Origin: DAOUKH01 sp965219875
GTDB taxonomy: Bacteria > Chloroflexota > Dehalococcoidia > SHYB01
NCBI GenBank assembly: GCA_965219875.1
Contig: CBDCOW010000001.1
Span: 1,240,001 to 1,304,000, forward strand
Direction of reading: 5' to 3'
Length of the DNA: 64,000 bases
Part shown: positions 35,095-44,560 of the stretch, piece after piece
How the letters are laid out: the number at the start of each line of letters is the position of its first letter
Position numbering within the stretch: position 1 is the stretch's first letter
Position numbers and translations under genes: made by a program
Notes under the pieces: model-generated
Told to the model about the DNA's origin: nothing
What the model saw: the letters and a program-made list of their open reading frames with translations, nothing else
The model's database searches: none

Positions 35095-35329
35095 CGCCCG
35101 CGCGCTAGCGCGCCCCGCCTAATCGTCATTCCCGCGAACGGGAATCCACTCCCCTCGTAGGGGCGCCCCTTGTGGGCGCCCGCTCCCTCCGGTCTCTCCC
35201 GCTGCGGGAGACCGAGAGCGAGTCGGCGGGGCATCACCCTAACCTCCCCTTACGGGGAGCACCTTAAGCCTCTCCCCCTCTGGGGTGTAAGGACCGGAGA
35301 GAGGGCCGGGGCGGGGCATCGCCGAGAAC
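35095..35329. repeat. Composite palindromic repeat block
   Basis: Gene-free spacer between gltX and an unknown gene. Modules in order: CGTCATTCCCGCGAACGGGAATCC, GGGGCGCCCCTTGTGGGCGCCC, TCTCCCGCTGCGGGAGAC, ACCTCCCCTTACGGGGAGCACCTTAAG and CCTCTCCCCCTCTGGGGTG. The last two modules match the block at 17.7 kb in the same order. Confidence 0.75.
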
Positions 35330-35330
35330 C

Positions 35331-36821
35331 CTACCCCGCTGCGCGCGCCCGCATCAGCGCGATGGCGTTGGCGATGCGGGCCATGCAGCGCTCGCGGCCC
35401 AGCACGGCCATCGTGTCGAAGAGGGGCGGCGCGGCCTTCACCCCGGTGCAGGCGACTCGCAGCGTCCCAAAAAGCTGCCCCGTCTTGACTTCGAGCTCCT
35501 CCGCCAGAGCCCGCAGCGCCGTCTCCAGCGCCTCCGCCTCAAACCCGGGCAGGCCGTCGAGCCGCGACTCCGCCGCCTCCAGCGCGCGCAGCGTTCCCAC
35601 CTCGTCCATCTTCCTCTGCACGAGGCCCGCGGGGTCGTACGAAATCTCGTCCACGAGGAAGAACTCGGTGAGCTCGCGGGCCTCGGACAGCAGCTTCAGG
35701 CGGTCTTGGACAAGCGGGACGACGCGGCCCAGGTACGCCTCGTCGAGGGGCCGCGCCTCGGGAAGGTCGCGGTCGAGGCGGTCGGCGACGAGCGAGGTCA
35801 GCCTCGCCGGCGCCATCTCCCGGATGTACACGCCGTTCATCCACTGGAGCTTCTCGATGTTGAAGATCGCCCCCGCCTTCCCCACGCGTTCGAGCGAGAA
35901 GTACTCGATCAGCTCCTTCCGGCTGAATATCTCCGTCTTGTCGTCGTACGACCAGCCCAGGAGCGTGAGAAAGTTCATAAGCGCCTCGGGCAAGAAGCCC
36001 TGATCGCGGTAGTCCAGCACCGACGTCGCCCCGTGGCGCTTGCTCAGCTTCGCCCGGTCGGGCCCCAGGATGATCGGCAGATGTGCATAGACGGGGGGCT
36101 GCCACCCCAGGGACTCGTGGAGCAGCACGTGACGCGGCGCGCTCGACACCCACTCGTCGCCGCGGATGACGTGCGTGATCTCCATGGCGCGGTCGTCGAC
36201 GACGTGCGCCAGATGGTAGGTGGGGAAGCCGTCTGACTTCAGGAGCACGAAGTCATCGAGGAGCGCGTTTCGAAAGCGGACCTCGCCCCGCAGGAGGTCG
36301 TCGCAGACGGTCTCCCCCTCGGTCTTCGAGGCGAACCGGATAACCTTGGGGCGGCCCTCGGCCTCATGGCGTGCGCGAAGGGCGGCGTCGTGGCGGTGGC
36401 GGCCGTCGTACTTCGTGGGCTCGCTCCGCTCCTGCTGCGCCTTCCGCATCGCCGCGAGCTCGTCCGGCGTGCAATAGCAGGCGTAGGCCTTGCCCTCGTC
36501 CACCAGCCGCTGGGCCGTCTCGCCGTAGCGCCGGAGCCGGGCCGGGTCGGACTGGAAGTACGGCCCGGAGTCGCCCCGCTCGCCGCGCCCGTCCCCCGTC
36601 GGACCCTCGTCCCAATCGAGGCCAAGCCAGCGGAGGCTCTCCAGAATCGCCTCGGTCGCGCCCTCGACGAGCCGCGCCTGGTCGGTGTCCTCGATACGGA
36701 CGATGAACGAGCCGCCGCGGTTCCGCGCGAACAGCCAGTTGAAGAGCGCGGTGCGGATGTTGCCCACGTGGGGGATGCCCGTGGGGCTGGGAGCGTAGCG
36801 GACGCGAACGGGATCGGTCAT
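35331..36821 (-). CDS. gltX: Glutamyl-tRNA synthetase
   Basis: Class Ic aminoacyl-tRNA synthetase charging tRNA-Glu, 496 aa, normal length. The ATP-binding signatures are HVGN at 18-21 within PSPTGIPHVGN (HIGH) and KLSKR at 258-262 (KMSKS). The Glu-binding IEDTDQARL and the helical anticodon-binding C-terminus are present. A TAGAAT -10-like hexamer lies about 17 nt upstream of the ATG on the minus strand. The cognate tRNA-Glu(TTC) gene is at 11.8 kb. Confidence 0.96.
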   Translation of the reverse strand: MTDPVRVRYAPSPTGIPHVGNIRTALFNWLFARNRGGSFIVRIEDTDQARLVEGATEAILESLRWLGLDWDEGPTGDGRGERGDSGPYFQSDPARLRRYGETAQRLVDEGKAYACYCTPDELAAMRKAQQERSEPTKYDGRHRHDAALRARHEAEGRPKVIRFASKTEGETVCDDLLRGEVRFRNALLDDFVLLKSDGFPTYHLAHVVDDRAMEITHVIRGDEWVSSAPRHVLLHESLGWQPPVYAHLPIILGPDRAKLSKRHGATSVLDYRDQGFLPEALMNFLTLLGWSYDDKTEIFSRKELIEYFSLERVGKAGAIFNIEKLQWMNGVYIREMAPARLTSLVADRLDRDLPEARPLDEAYLGRVVPLVQDRLKLLSEARELTEFFLVDEISYDPAGLVQRKMDEVGTLRALEAAESRLDGLPGFEAEALETALRALAEELEVKTGQLFGTLRVACTGVKAAPPLFDTMAVLGRERCMARIANAIALMRARAAG

Positions 36822-36902
36822 GGCGGTGGTCCGGTGTATTCTAGCACCGCGCCGGTGGCGGGCTTCCGTCCGCCCTCCTGGTGGGAAGGCCCGGCGGGCG
36901 GT

Positions 36903-37508
36903 CTAGTCGAGCCGCACCACGCGGGGCGGCATCCGGCAGCGCTCGGCGGTGATGATGCAGTTCATCTGATGGACCGCCTCGTCGAGCGCGTCGTTGGTGA
37001 CCACGTAGTCGAACGCGCCGATGTGCTCCATCTCGCTCCGCGACTCTTCCACACGCCGCCGCAGACTCTCGTCGGACTCCGTCATGCGCCACTTGAGCCG
37101 GCGTTCCAACTCGTGAATCGAGGGCGGGACGACAAAGATCATCACTGCCTGCGGCGCGAGGCGCTTGATCGTCGCCGCTCCTTGCACGTCGATCTTCACC
37201 ACGACGTCGTTGCCCGAAGCCATCGCGTTGCGGACCTGGGGCTTCGGCACGCCATACCAGTTGCCGTAGACCTGGGCGTGTTCGAGGAAGTTTCCCTCGT
37301 CCAGCATGCGCCGAAACGTCTCCTCGGCGATGAAGTGATAGTCGACGCCGTCGCGCTCGTTGGCGCGGATCGGGCGGGTGGTGGAGGTGACGGTGAAGTG
37401 CAGCGGCATCTCCAGGATGCGCATACTGTTGAGGATGGCGTCCTTGCCGACGCCGGAGGGCCCGGAGAGCACGATGAGCAGCGGTGTGCGGGGCGTGTGA
37501 GAGAGCAA
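36903..37508 (-). CDS. gmk: Guanylate kinase
   Basis: Phosphorylates GMP to GDP, 201 aa. The P-loop is SGPSGVGKD at 15-23 (K22); GMP-site residues lie in TSTTRPIRANERDGVDYHF and the lid in RRVEESRSEM. The start is an unusual TTG, but GGAGGAG lies six bases before it, which decides this start. It is upstream of gltX on the same strand with 81 bp between. Confidence 0.94.
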   Translation of the reverse strand: MLSHTPRTPLLIVLSGPSGVGKDAILNSMRILEMPLHFTVTSTTRPIRANERDGVDYHFIAEETFRRMLDEGNFLEHAQVYGNWYGVPKPQVRNAMASGNDVVVKIDVQGAATIKRLAPQAVMIFVVPPSIHELERRLKWRMTESDESLRRRVEESRSEMEHIGAFDYVVTNDALDEAVHQMNCIITAERCRMPPRVVRLD

Positions 37509-37638
37509 GGACGACTCCTCCGGCTTCAGAGCCGAGCCAAGTCTTGATCTAGGTTCTGAAACGTGTCAGCGACCGTTTCACTATAGGGCAGGCGCCCCCG
37601 TTTATCAACGCGGCGCCGCTGGCCTTCCTCCGCCTCTT

Positions 37639-38127
37639 TCAACAGGAGGGCTGAGGCGGCGGCGGACGCTTCCGCAAACGGCCGACCCGCTCCCGCACGT
37701 CGCCGGTCACTTCGAGTAGGGCGAAGGTGCCCGTGGCCTTGATGACCAGGTCTCCGTCGCAGCGGACATCCGACTCCATTGTTGCCAGCCGCTTCCCCAG
37801 ATGCACCGCTCGCGACTCGCACTCCAGCACGCCGTGGCGGACCGACTTCAGGTAGTTGATCTTGATCTCCACCGTCGCCGAGGAGGTCTTGCGCTTCAGC
37901 ATCTCCGTAGCGATGGCCGAACCCATGCCGATGTCGCACAGCGCGAACCCCACCGTCCCATTGACGAACCCGAAGGAGTTGAGGTGGCGCTCCTCGACTT
38001 GGAGCCGCACCTGGCTCCAGCCGTCCCGGGCCGCGAGCAGCTCCGCGCCAAGCAGGTCGCCGACCGGGTCCGCGAGCTTGCGCGAAACGTCGAACTCCAT
38101 CGGCTCCGGTGCTTCGGCCTGCGCCAT
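37639..38127 (-). CDS. PaaI-like hotdog thioesterase
   Basis: 162 aa, hotdog fold acyl-CoA thioesterase family (PaaI/DUF4442-like): the central helix is NSFGFVNGTVGFALCDIG and the long strands are EIKINYLKSVRHGVL and KRLATMESDVRCDGDLV. The usual HGG before the helix is NGT here, which may alter activity. A proline-rich tail ends the protein. It begins 9 bp after the amidohydrolase stop, so the pair is co-transcribed. Confidence 0.75.
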   Translation of the reverse strand: MAQAEAPEPMEFDVSRKLADPVGDLLGAELLAARDGWSQVRLQVEERHLNSFGFVNGTVGFALCDIGMGSAIATEMLKRKTSSATVEIKINYLKSVRHGVLECESRAVHLGKRLATMESDVRCDGDLVIKATGTFALLEVTGDVRERVGRLRKRPPPPQPSC

Positions 38128-38136
38128 CGCGCCGCG

Positions 38137-39834
38137 CTACGCCGCGTAGTCGCCGCTGCGGAGGATGCGTCCCGCCGTGGCGCCGGTGTGCTCGCCGTGG
38201 GCCATCGTCACCACGCCGTTGACCAGGGTGTACTCGACGCCCTTGGCGTACTGCACCAGCCGCCGCGCGCCGCCCGGAAGGTCGTTTACGAACGTCCGCT
38301 CCGACGGCCCGACCGTCTCGGGGTCGAAGAGCGTGAGGTCCGCGGCGTAGCCTTCGAGGACCTTGCCCCGGTCGGCGACGCCGCTCTCCTCCGCCTGCAC
38401 CGACGACAGTCGCCGCACCGCGTCTTCCAGCCGCATCGCCTGCTTCTCGCGCACCCAGTAACCGAGCAGGCGCGTCGAGAAGCCGGTGTTCACCTCCGTA
38501 ATGAGGTGGGCGCCGGCGTCGGAGAGGCCCGCGCCCACGTGCGGCTCCTTCAGGATCTCCATCATCACGTTGGGGTCGGCGTTGCGTGTGTCGAGCTGCC
38601 GGAACTGCGTCGTCAGATCCTCGTCCAAAGCGATGTCGAAGGCCGTGTCGAGCGGGTCCTTGTTCAGCCGCTCGGCGATCTCCGTGATGCGCATGCCCTC
38701 GAACTTGGCGTACAGGCCGGTGGTCGATTTCACCAGCATCGTGATCTCCCAGTTCAGGGGGAAGCCGTCGATGGGGTCGCGCTTCATCTCCTCGCGGAGC
38801 GTCTCGCGCACCGCGGGGTCGCGCATCTTGGCCGTCTTGACCCCCTTGGACTCGATGAGCACCTTCTGCCACGTCGCCCAGCGGTCGAAGACGTTGGTGT
38901 ACTCGAAGGTGAACTCGAAGTCGTCCGGCTGGGTGTGGCCCAGCCCGAAGAACGGCGTTCCCTGCTCGCGCATCTCCCGCAATATGCGGAGCTGGTCCTT
39001 CCAACCGTCGGGCTCGTTCACCGATTGCCAGATCGTGTTCCAGCAGACGGGCCGGCCGCTGCGCCGCGTCAGCTCGACCAGCCGGGCCATCCCCTCGTCG
39101 GTATAGCGGCTGAAATCGCGACCCGCCGCCAACTCGATGAACCCGGCGTTGATCGCCTGCAGCTCCTCGACCAGCGCGTAGTACTCCTCGATGGTCGCCA
39201 GGCGGCTGGGGACGGGAAGCCCGTCGCCGTCCCAGTGCGTCGACGCCCGCGACGTGGTGAATCCCATGCCGCCGGCCTGCAGCGACTCCGCGACCACCTG
39301 CTTCATGCGGGCGATTTCGTCGTCCGTGGCCTCGCGCTCCGAGCTCTCCGTCCCCATCACATAACGGCGTACCGCGGTGTGCCCAACCTGGGCGATGGCG
39401 TTGACGCCGATCCCGCCGTCCAAGGCGTCGAGGTAGCCGCCGAACGTCTCGAAGGGCCACGGCAGTGTGCGTTCCAAAACCTCGCGGTTCATCCCCTCCA
39501 CGCGGGCCAGCGTCTTGATCATCCACGCCTGATCCTCCTGCTTGCACGGCGCGATGCTGAAGCCGCAGTTGCCCATCACCACCGTCGTGGCCCCGTGCCA
39601 GCAGGACGACGTCGCCACCGGGTCCCACAGAAGCTGAGCGTCGTAGTGCGTATGCACGTCCCAGAACCCCGGCGCGACAACAAGCCCGCTGATATCCAGG
39701 ACACGCCTCGCCGTCTCGTTCACCCGGCCGACGCCGGCAATGCGCCCGCCCGCGATGGACACGTCGCCGCGGTAGGCGTCGGCGCCGGTCCCGTCCGCGA
39801 TCAGGCCGTTCTTGAGGATGAGATCGACCGCCAT
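38137..39834 (-). CDS. N-acyl-D-amino-acid deacylase-like amidohydrolase
   Basis: 565 aa, D-aminoacylase/dihydroorotase-type amidohydrolase. Metal ligands H61 and H63 are in FWDVHTHYDAQ, the typical cysteine is in MGNCGFSIAP, and the C-terminal composite beta domain ends in LVNGVVTMAHGEHTG. Members remove acyl groups from N-acyl-D-amino acids or cleave related amides. It is followed directly by the hotdog thioesterase, a plausible partnership in acyl chain release, which is inference from context. Confidence 0.88.
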   Translation of the reverse strand: MAVDLILKNGLIADGTGADAYRGDVSIAGGRIAGVGRVNETARRVLDISGLVVAPGFWDVHTHYDAQLLWDPVATSSCWHGATTVVMGNCGFSIAPCKQEDQAWMIKTLARVEGMNREVLERTLPWPFETFGGYLDALDGGIGVNAIAQVGHTAVRRYVMGTESSEREATDDEIARMKQVVAESLQAGGMGFTTSRASTHWDGDGLPVPSRLATIEEYYALVEELQAINAGFIELAAGRDFSRYTDEGMARLVELTRRSGRPVCWNTIWQSVNEPDGWKDQLRILREMREQGTPFFGLGHTQPDDFEFTFEYTNVFDRWATWQKVLIESKGVKTAKMRDPAVRETLREEMKRDPIDGFPLNWEITMLVKSTTGLYAKFEGMRITEIAERLNKDPLDTAFDIALDEDLTTQFRQLDTRNADPNVMMEILKEPHVGAGLSDAGAHLITEVNTGFSTRLLGYWVREKQAMRLEDAVRRLSSVQAEESGVADRGKVLEGYAADLTLFDPETVGPSERTFVNDLPGGARRLVQYAKGVEYTLVNGVVTMAHGEHTGATAGRILRSGDYAA

Positions 39835-39949
39835 GATTCCCTCCCTACTCGTTCGCCTTCCCTAGGGGCGCCGGAAGCGGCGCAATCATAGCACGCGGCT
39901 ATCTTCCCTCATGGAAGATGGTTGGCGCGGGGGTCCGGCGGGGCGGCCC

Positions 39950-41113
39950 CTAGCGGGGCAGGCCGAGTCCCCGCGTGGCGATGACGGAGCGGTTGATCTC
40001 ATTGCTGCCGCCGGCGACTAGCGAGATGAGCGTCCCCTCGTACGACTTCGACACGTCGGCGGTGAGGTCGGCGTGCTTGGGGTCGTTCCGCAGCTGGCTG
40101 TAGAGGCTCAGCACCTCGCTCGCCGTCACCGCCATCTTGCGCTGGAGCTCGGTGCCGAAGAGCTTGTTCTCCGAAGCCTCGACGTTGGCCACGAGCTGGC
40201 GTTGCTCCACGTCGAGTACGCGCAGCGTGAGCTTGTAGAGCACCGAGAGCTCGATCGCCATCTCCGCCACCTTGTGACGAAGCACCTTCCAATACGGCGA
40301 GCCCTTGAGGGGCGCCGGCGCCGCCTTCGCCGCCTTGAGCAGGGTGTCCATCCCCCGCTGCACCGGACCGAAGGGGAAGAGGTGGATGCGCTCGTAGTCC
40401 AAGGCCTCCGCCAGGTAGTACCAGCCGCGGTTCTCCTCGCCCACCAGCGCGGTCTGGGGCACGCGGACGTTGTCGAAATACACCATGTTGTTGGCGATGT
40501 CGGCGAGCTTGGCTATCGGCGTGATCTGAATGTCGGGGCGCTTCAGAGGCACCAGGAAGACGCTGATGCCCTTGTGCTTCGGCGCGTTTTGATCGGTGCG
40601 CGTGGCCAGCCAGATGTAGTCGGCGTAGCGGGCCGCGCTGATCCAGATCTTTGTCCCGTTGATGACGTAGTCGTCGCCGTCGCGGTCGGCGCGGACTTCC
40701 AGACTCGCCAAGTCGGTGCCGGCGTTCGGCTCGGAGTAACCCAGCGCGAAGTCGAGGTCGCCCGCCACGATCTTGGGCAGGAAGTAGTCCTTCTGCTCGT
40801 CGGTCCCGTGGTGCATCAGCGTCTGGCCGACGGTACCCACGCCGGAGCCGGTGTGCGGCGCCCCGGCATGGGAGAGCTCCTCCATCAGGATCCACTGGTA
40901 GATCTGGGGCTTGCCGGCGCCGCCGTACTTCTGCGGCCAAGCGATGCCGACCCAGCCCCTCCGCGCCATCTTCTTGATGAACTCGCGGTGCCTGGGCGTG
41001 GCCCAGAGGCTGCCGCCCTCGCCGAGGCCGTTATCGTCTTCCCAGTTCTCCTGGATGAACCCGCGGACCTCCTGCCGGAAGTCCACCAACTCCTGCTCCC
41101 AAAGGAAATTCAT
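39950..41113 (-). CDS. Acyl-CoA dehydrogenase
   Basis: 387 aa. FAD and substrate motifs GYSEPNAGTDLASLEVRA and FDNVRVPQTALVGE, with the C-terminal AGGSNEINRSVIATRGLGLPR. More like the first dehydrogenase at 23.9 kb than the second. The start is the ATG opening MNFLWEQE; eight more codons are open upstream. It is the last gene of a minus-strand cluster (enoyl-CoA hydratase, SDR, this gene) that resembles a beta-oxidation unit. Confidence 0.92.
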   Translation of the reverse strand: MNFLWEQELVDFRQEVRGFIQENWEDDNGLGEGGSLWATPRHREFIKKMARRGWVGIAWPQKYGGAGKPQIYQWILMEELSHAGAPHTGSGVGTVGQTLMHHGTDEQKDYFLPKIVAGDLDFALGYSEPNAGTDLASLEVRADRDGDDYVINGTKIWISAARYADYIWLATRTDQNAPKHKGISVFLVPLKRPDIQITPIAKLADIANNMVYFDNVRVPQTALVGEENRGWYYLAEALDYERIHLFPFGPVQRGMDTLLKAAKAAPAPLKGSPYWKVLRHKVAEMAIELSVLYKLTLRVLDVEQRQLVANVEASENKLFGTELQRKMAVTASEVLSLYSQLRNDPKHADLTADVSKSYEGTLISLVAGGSNEINRSVIATRGLGLPR

Positions 41114-41186
41114 CGGGCGCTCTCTTCTCTCAACCACAACCCTCTCCCTAAGGAGGGATAGGGGGTAAAGGCTACACGGCGGCTCG

Positions 41187-42092
41187 CTACTTCTTGCGCG
41201 GAGGCTGCACCTTCACGCCGTCGTAGTAGGCGTAGGGCTGCTTGGGGAGACCGAAGTTCTCCAGCTTTCCTTTGAAGAAGCGCTCGGCGTGCTGCTGCAG
41301 GTCGGATATCTGAACGCCGCCGGGCCGCACGACTCCGTAGGTGTACATCGGCTGCTGCATGATGAAGAAGCGGTCGCTGCCCGTGCCGAAGATCTGGCCG
41401 GTGATCCAGTTCGCCTCGTCGCTGCAGAGCCACGCCACGTGCATCCCGTTCAGCTCGGGGTCGGTGAAGTTGGCCCCGCCCGGCGAGGGGACCCCGCCCG
41501 GACCCAGCGCCGTCGCCGACATCCGGGTGCTCCCCGAGGGCGACACGGCGATGGCGCGGATACCGTAGCGCGCCAACTCCATCGCCATCGTGTACGTCAT
41601 CGACGCGATCCAACCCTTCGCGCCGCTGTAGTTCACCTGGCCGAAGTTGCCGTGGTGAGCACCGGAGGTCGTCGTGATCAGCACGCCGCCGTGGCCCTGC
41701 TCCCGCATCTGGCGAGCCGCCGCCTGGCAGGTGTGAAACGTCCCCAGTACGTGCACGTCGAAGATGTCCCGCATCTCCTGTTCCGCCATGTTCAGGAACG
41801 TCCGGTCGCGCAGGATGCCGGCGTTCGCCACCATCGCGTCGATCTTCCCGAACTCCGACACGCACTGGTCGACGATCTTCTTCGCACCCTCTGTCGTGTC
41901 GATGGGGTCGTTGTTCACGACCGCCTTACCAAGCTCCTTGTTGATGATGTCGACGGTCTTCTGCGCCTCTTCCAGGTCAATGTCGTTGACCACGACCGAC
42001 GCGCCTTCCTTCGCCAGCCACTTCGCGTGACCCGCGCCGATGCCGCGCCCCGCGCCCGTCACCACCGCCGCCTTGCCGTCCACTACGCCCAT
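41187..42092 (-). CDS. Short-chain dehydrogenase (3-hydroxyacyl-CoA-type SDR)
   Basis: 301 aa. Cofactor loop VTGAGRGIGAGHA, NAG at 90-92, catalytic S143, Y155 and K159 in NYSGAKGW. It resembles SDR domains of peroxisomal multifunctional enzymes (MFE-2), which oxidise 3-hydroxyacyl-CoA, and has an extended C-terminus ending in AYYDGVKVQPPRKK. The ATG follows GCAGGAGGAACATC. It sits between the enoyl-CoA hydratase and acyl-CoA dehydrogenase, fitting beta-oxidation. Confidence 0.88.
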   Translation of the reverse strand: MGVVDGKAAVVTGAGRGIGAGHAKWLAKEGASVVVNDIDLEEAQKTVDIINKELGKAVVNNDPIDTTEGAKKIVDQCVSEFGKIDAMVANAGILRDRTFLNMAEQEMRDIFDVHVLGTFHTCQAAARQMREQGHGGVLITTTSGAHHGNFGQVNYSGAKGWIASMTYTMAMELARYGIRAIAVSPSGSTRMSATALGPGGVPSPGGANFTDPELNGMHVAWLCSDEANWITGQIFGTGSDRFFIMQQPMYTYGVVRPGGVQISDLQQHAERFFKGKLENFGLPKQPYAYYDGVKVQPPRKK

Positions 42093-42124
42093 GATGTTCC
42101 TCCTGCTGGTTGCTCCGCTTACGT

Positions 42125-42940
42125 TTACTCTTTGTCGTCGGTTCGTTGCTCGGTCTCCAGCGGCGCCCAGTTCGGCGTCCGCTTCTCCACCAGTGCCCGG
42201 GAGCCCTCGTAGGAATCGGGGTGCCCCGCGAAGGCGTCCATGATCGCCCGCGCGTCCGCGAAGGCCGCTTCCAGACCGTGGTCCAGCGAGTTCCACATAA
42301 TGCGCTTCACGTCGCGCACCGCGCGCGGCGAGTTGTAGGCGATCATCTCCGCCAACTCCCGCGCCTTCGGCATCAGCTCCGCCGCGGGCAGCACCTCGGT
42401 GACAATGCCCAGGGCCTTCGCCTCTTCCGCGTAGATGCGCTCCTTGTTGCCCACCAGCAGCATCCGCATGAGCGATTGAAAGGGCACCCACCGGCTCCAC
42501 GTCAGCGGTGCGTAGACCGCGAGCTGTCCGATGGTCACGCCGGGGTTGAAGAAGTAGGCGTGCTCCGCCGCGATGGCGATGTCGGCGTCGGAGACGAAGG
42601 CCAGCCCGACGCCGCTTACGAGGCCGTTCACCGCGGTGATCACCGGCTTGCTGAACCGGCTCTCGCGGGGACTGAGCGCTCCGGCGGCGCGGGGACGCCG
42701 TTCTCCCGGCGGGGGCGGCCCCTCCGCCTGCTCCTTCACGTCGAGCCCCGAGCAGAACGCCCGGTCGCCGGCCCCCGTGAGGATCACCGCGCGCACGCTC
42801 GGGTCGGCGTCGAGCTCGCCCCAGATCGGCGGGATGAGTTCGTTAAGGAGACGGCGGTTGAGAGCGTTCAGCCGGTCGGGGCGGTTGAGCGTAACGGTGG
42901 CGACGCCGCCGCTCTTTTCGATCAGGATCTCGTCCGCCAT
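42125..42940 (-). CDS. Enoyl-CoA hydratase/isomerase family protein
   Basis: 271 aa, crotonase fold. The two oxyanion-hole segments are RAFCSGLDVKEQ and AVNGLVSGVGLAFVSDADI. A Pro/Arg-rich insertion (PPPPGERRPRAAG) follows the first, as in some related proteins. The start is the ATG opening MADEILIEK; a further 30 codons upstream are open but unlike the family. It is the first gene of the acyl-CoA cluster on the minus strand, 32 bp before the SDR. Confidence 0.88.
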   Translation of the reverse strand: MADEILIEKSGGVATVTLNRPDRLNALNRRLLNELIPPIWGELDADPSVRAVILTGAGDRAFCSGLDVKEQAEGPPPPGERRPRAAGALSPRESRFSKPVITAVNGLVSGVGLAFVSDADIAIAAEHAYFFNPGVTIGQLAVYAPLTWSRWVPFQSLMRMLLVGNKERIYAEEAKALGIVTEVLPAAELMPKARELAEMIAYNSPRAVRDVKRIMWNSLDHGLEAAFADARAIMDAFAGHPDSYEGSRALVEKRTPNWAPLETEQRTDDKE

Positions 42941-43107
42941 GGGTTGCGAGGCTGTGGAGTTGCGCGCCGGAGGCGACGCCGATATCCGGGGCCTCGGCCT
43001 CACCGGCCGCCGGACAGCGCTCGCTAACATACCCGTCGCCCGTCTCCTATGTCAACCCGTTGCGCGGTCGCCCAACCCTATGCTCCGGCGCGATGTACAC
43101 TGACGCC

Positions 43108-43521
43108 ATGCGCGTTCTTGCCCTTGACGTCGGCGAGCGAAGAATCGGAGCCGCCATCAGCGACCCCTTGGGCGTCATCGCCACGCCGCTCACCGTCGTC
43201 GAGCGCGGCGGCGGCGCCGAGGACTACGAGCGCCTCATCGCGCTCGCCCAGGAGCACGAGGCCGAACGCATCCTCGTCGGTATGCCCGTGTCGATGGACG
43301 GCGCAGCCCGTATGCAGGCCCGCGCCGTGCAGCGTTTCGTCGACGACCTCGCCGAGCGTTCGCCGCTGCCCGTCGAGACGCTCGACGAGCGCCTCACCAC
43401 CGTCGAGGCGGAGCGCCGCATGATGGAGGCCGGCGCCTCGGCCTCGAAGCGCCGCGCCGAACGCGACGCGGCGGCCGCTGCCGTCCTTCTGCAGGCGTAC
43501 CTGGAGAGCCGCCGGCGCTAG
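43108..43521 (+). CDS. ruvX: Putative pre-16S rRNA nuclease / Holliday junction resolvase (YqgF/RuvX)
   Basis: 137 aa, RNase H-like fold. Catalytic D7 in ALDVGERRIG, then ILVGMPVSMDG, ETLDERLTT and the C-terminal RDAAAAAVLLQAYLE. YqgF proteins mature the 16S rRNA 5' end. The ATG opening MRVLALDVG matches the family start. A TACACT hexamer ends 7 nt upstream and no ribosome site is visible, so a leaderless message is possible. It converges on the aldo-keto reductase with 5 bp between stops. Confidence 0.9.
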   Translation: MRVLALDVGERRIGAAISDPLGVIATPLTVVERGGGAEDYERLIALAQEHEAERILVGMPVSMDGAARMQARAVQRFVDDLAERSPLPVETLDERLTTVEAERRMMEAGASASKRRAERDAAAAAVLLQAYLESRRR

Positions 43522-43526
43522 CGCAC

Positions 43527-44480
43527 CTACGCGGGAGCGGGGACGATCTCGTCGATCTCCGCCAAGTCCTCGGCGGTCAGCTTCCACTCGAGGCCCTTGG
43601 CGTTGGCCTGCACCTGCTCCGGCGTCGACGCGCCCGAAATGACGCTGCACACCTGTGGCCTCGCGGCCAGCCATGCCATCGCGAGTTCCCCGACGGTGTG
43701 GCCGCGCTCCTCGGCGAACGACTCTAGGGCACCCAGGATCGCGAAGTTGCCCTCGTTCAACTTCGCCTGGAACGTCGGGGTCTTGTCGAACCGTGTGCCC
43801 GCCGGCGTGCCCTCGCCGGGACGGTACTTGCCGGTGAGGAAGCCCGACTCCAACGGGAAGTAGGGGATGATCCCAATGTCGTAGGCCTCGCAGGCGGGAG
43901 CGAGCTCCCGCTCGATGCCGCGCCTGAGCAGGTTGTAATAGGGCTGCACCGACACGAAAGCGTTGAGGTTCAGCCCCCGCGACGTCTGCAGCGCCTCGAC
44001 GAGGTGCCAGGCGTCGTAGTTCGAGCAGCCGATGTAGCGCACCTTCCCCGCCCGCACCAAGTCGTCGAGGGTCCGCAGCGTCTCCTCGATCGGCGTCGAG
44101 CGGTCCACCATGTGCATCTGGTACAGGTCGAGGTAGTCGGTCTGCAGGCGGCGCAGGCTCGTGTCGAGTTCGCTGAGGATGTGCCCCCGCGAGCCGCCCT
44201 GCATGTTCGGCCCCGGCCCCGTCGACATACCGAACTTGGTGGTCAGAATCGCCTTGTCCCGCCGCCCCTTGAGCGCCTTTCCGATGATCGTCTCCGAGTT
44301 CGTGCCGGTGTAGATGTTGGCGGTGTCGAAGAAGTTCGCGCCGATGTCGATGGACGCGTCCATCACCCGCCGCGACGCCGCCTCGTCGGAACGCCCGCCG
44401 AAGTTGTTCGTGCCAAGCCCTAAGAGCGGCACGGTGAACCCGCTCGTCCCCAGCCGTCGTTGCTCCAAGGCGACCTCCAT
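43527..44480 (-). CDS. Aldo/keto reductase
   Basis: 317 aa, NADPH-dependent aldo-keto reductase. The catalytic tetrad is D52 and Y57 in FDTANIYTG, K82 in TTKFG and H123 in YQMHMVD. C-terminal NADPH-binding SVISGASTPEQVQANAKG is present. It resembles the YhdN/L-glyceraldehyde reductase type. Substrates are likely aldehydes or ketones; nothing in the context narrows this. Confidence 0.9.
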   Translation of the reverse strand: MEVALEQRRLGTSGFTVPLLGLGTNNFGGRSDEAASRRVMDASIDIGANFFDTANIYTGTNSETIIGKALKGRRDKAILTTKFGMSTGPGPNMQGGSRGHILSELDTSLRRLQTDYLDLYQMHMVDRSTPIEETLRTLDDLVRAGKVRYIGCSNYDAWHLVEALQTSRGLNLNAFVSVQPYYNLLRRGIERELAPACEAYDIGIIPYFPLESGFLTGKYRPGEGTPAGTRFDKTPTFQAKLNEGNFAILGALESFAEERGHTVGELAMAWLAARPQVCSVISGASTPEQVQANAKGLEWKLTAEDLAEIDEIVPAPA

Positions 44481-44560
44481 CCACGGTTTGCGGCGCTATG
44501 ATACCCGACGGCCTGAAGCCCAACAACGGCGGCGACTCCAGAAGGGGGTAAGATGAAGCC

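Noticed and set aside
39901..39919. Hairpin ATCTTCC-CTCAT-GGAAGAT between two minus-strand genes
   Set aside because: A seven-base stem with no T run on either strand; could be a terminator but support is too weak to list.
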